DNA of 64,000 nt from Azospirillum brasilense. Lineage in GTDB: Bacteria > Pseudomonadota > Alphaproteobacteria > Azospirillales > Azospirillaceae. A program made the position numbers and the translations under genes. The notes below the pieces were generated by a model. That model worked only from the letters and a program-made list of their open reading frames with translations. It searched no databases and had not been told where the DNA came from. Shown in pieces: positions 63,894-64,000 of this stretch. How positions within the stretch are numbered: position 1 is the stretch's first letter; each line of letters starts with the position of its first letter. The stretch covers positions 1,794,501 to 1,858,500 of the forward strand of contig NZ_CP012914.1 of assembly GCF_001315015.1 (NCBI RefSeq). The letters are read 5' to 3'.

Positions 63894-64000
63894 GGCGATG
63901 TCCTTGTCTTCCCGCTCTTGCCCTTCGCGACGGTCACGTCCGGAGGCCGCCCCCGCGGCGGGAACGGCAATCCGATAGAGAAACCAGCATTATACGCCCC

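Overview
The window looks like a chromosomal stretch of a high-GC alphaproteobacterium, most likely Azospirillum (A. brasilense group). This is inferred from base composition, from alphaproteobacterial gene orders (glyA-nrdR-ribD-ribE-ribB-ribH-nusB-thiL, sdhE-mfd, tamA-tamB), from a MucR/Ros regulator, and from the style of the proteins; no search was run. Most of the window is ordinary core genome. I found no rRNA, tRNA or CRISPR array.

Layout. (1) 1-8874, minus strand: a long co-directional block running rpiB, glyA, nrdR, ribD, ribE, a RibBX-type ribB, ribH, nusB, thiL, a FliL-like membrane protein and the N-terminal part of the H+-pyrophosphatase gene hppA. (2) 8875-14252: the mucR regulator with a strong terminator, small exported or conserved proteins, a YciE/YciF ferritin-like protein, a periplasmic second FliL-like protein, and a GIY-YIG-like?/DUF488/GNAT trio. 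(3) 14388-20281: an ATP-dependent DNA ligase coupled to a beta-CASP exonuclease, psuG, a hypothetical gene behind a perfect CtrA-type box, mtnP and a rhomboid protease. (4) 20408-28870: tamA-tamB for outer-membrane biogenesis, then typA/bipA behind a promoter and an early terminator. (5) 28987-39259: OsmC, CsbD, HIT, a GH17-GT2 fusion of the cyclic beta-glucan synthase (NdvB) type, two Crp/Fnr regulators flanking a receiver-only protein, a type III polyketide synthase with an isoprenylcysteine-methyltransferase-like partner, and a DUF502 protein.

(6) 39284-42829 is a lower-GC islet: an orphan 331-residue protein, a very small RTX calcium-binding protein, and a complete IS256-family element (1315 bp, 29-bp inverted repeats, 8-bp target duplication) inserted 47 bp upstream of the RTX start codon. 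(7) 42830-47904: recG, then a structured intergenic segment that may encode a small RNA, then the cobU-cobO-cobQ cobalamin operon. (8) 48107-55098: a PHB-depolymerase-like esterase, small exported proteins, a FrnE-like DsbA protein, arfB, a PRC-barrel lipoprotein, a PerM/AI-2E transporter fused to what looks like a B12-binding fold lacking its cobalamin-ligating histidine, and a HEAT-repeat/ACT fusion. (9) 55103-63893: mfd, sdhE, a crotonase, a hypothetical gene with a good sigma70 promoter, egtB, a thioredoxin-like [2Fe-2S] ferredoxin behind a palindrome, and nicotinate phosphoribosyltransferase.

I did not find one clearly new multi-gene system. The best candidates for new biology are the PerM/B12-like fusion, the HEAT-ACT fusion, the putative phenolic-lipid pair, the structured recG-cobQ intergenic RNA, the pair of near-identical CtrA-type sites in front of two hypothetical genes, and the IS insertion that separates a tiny RTX gene from its upstream region.
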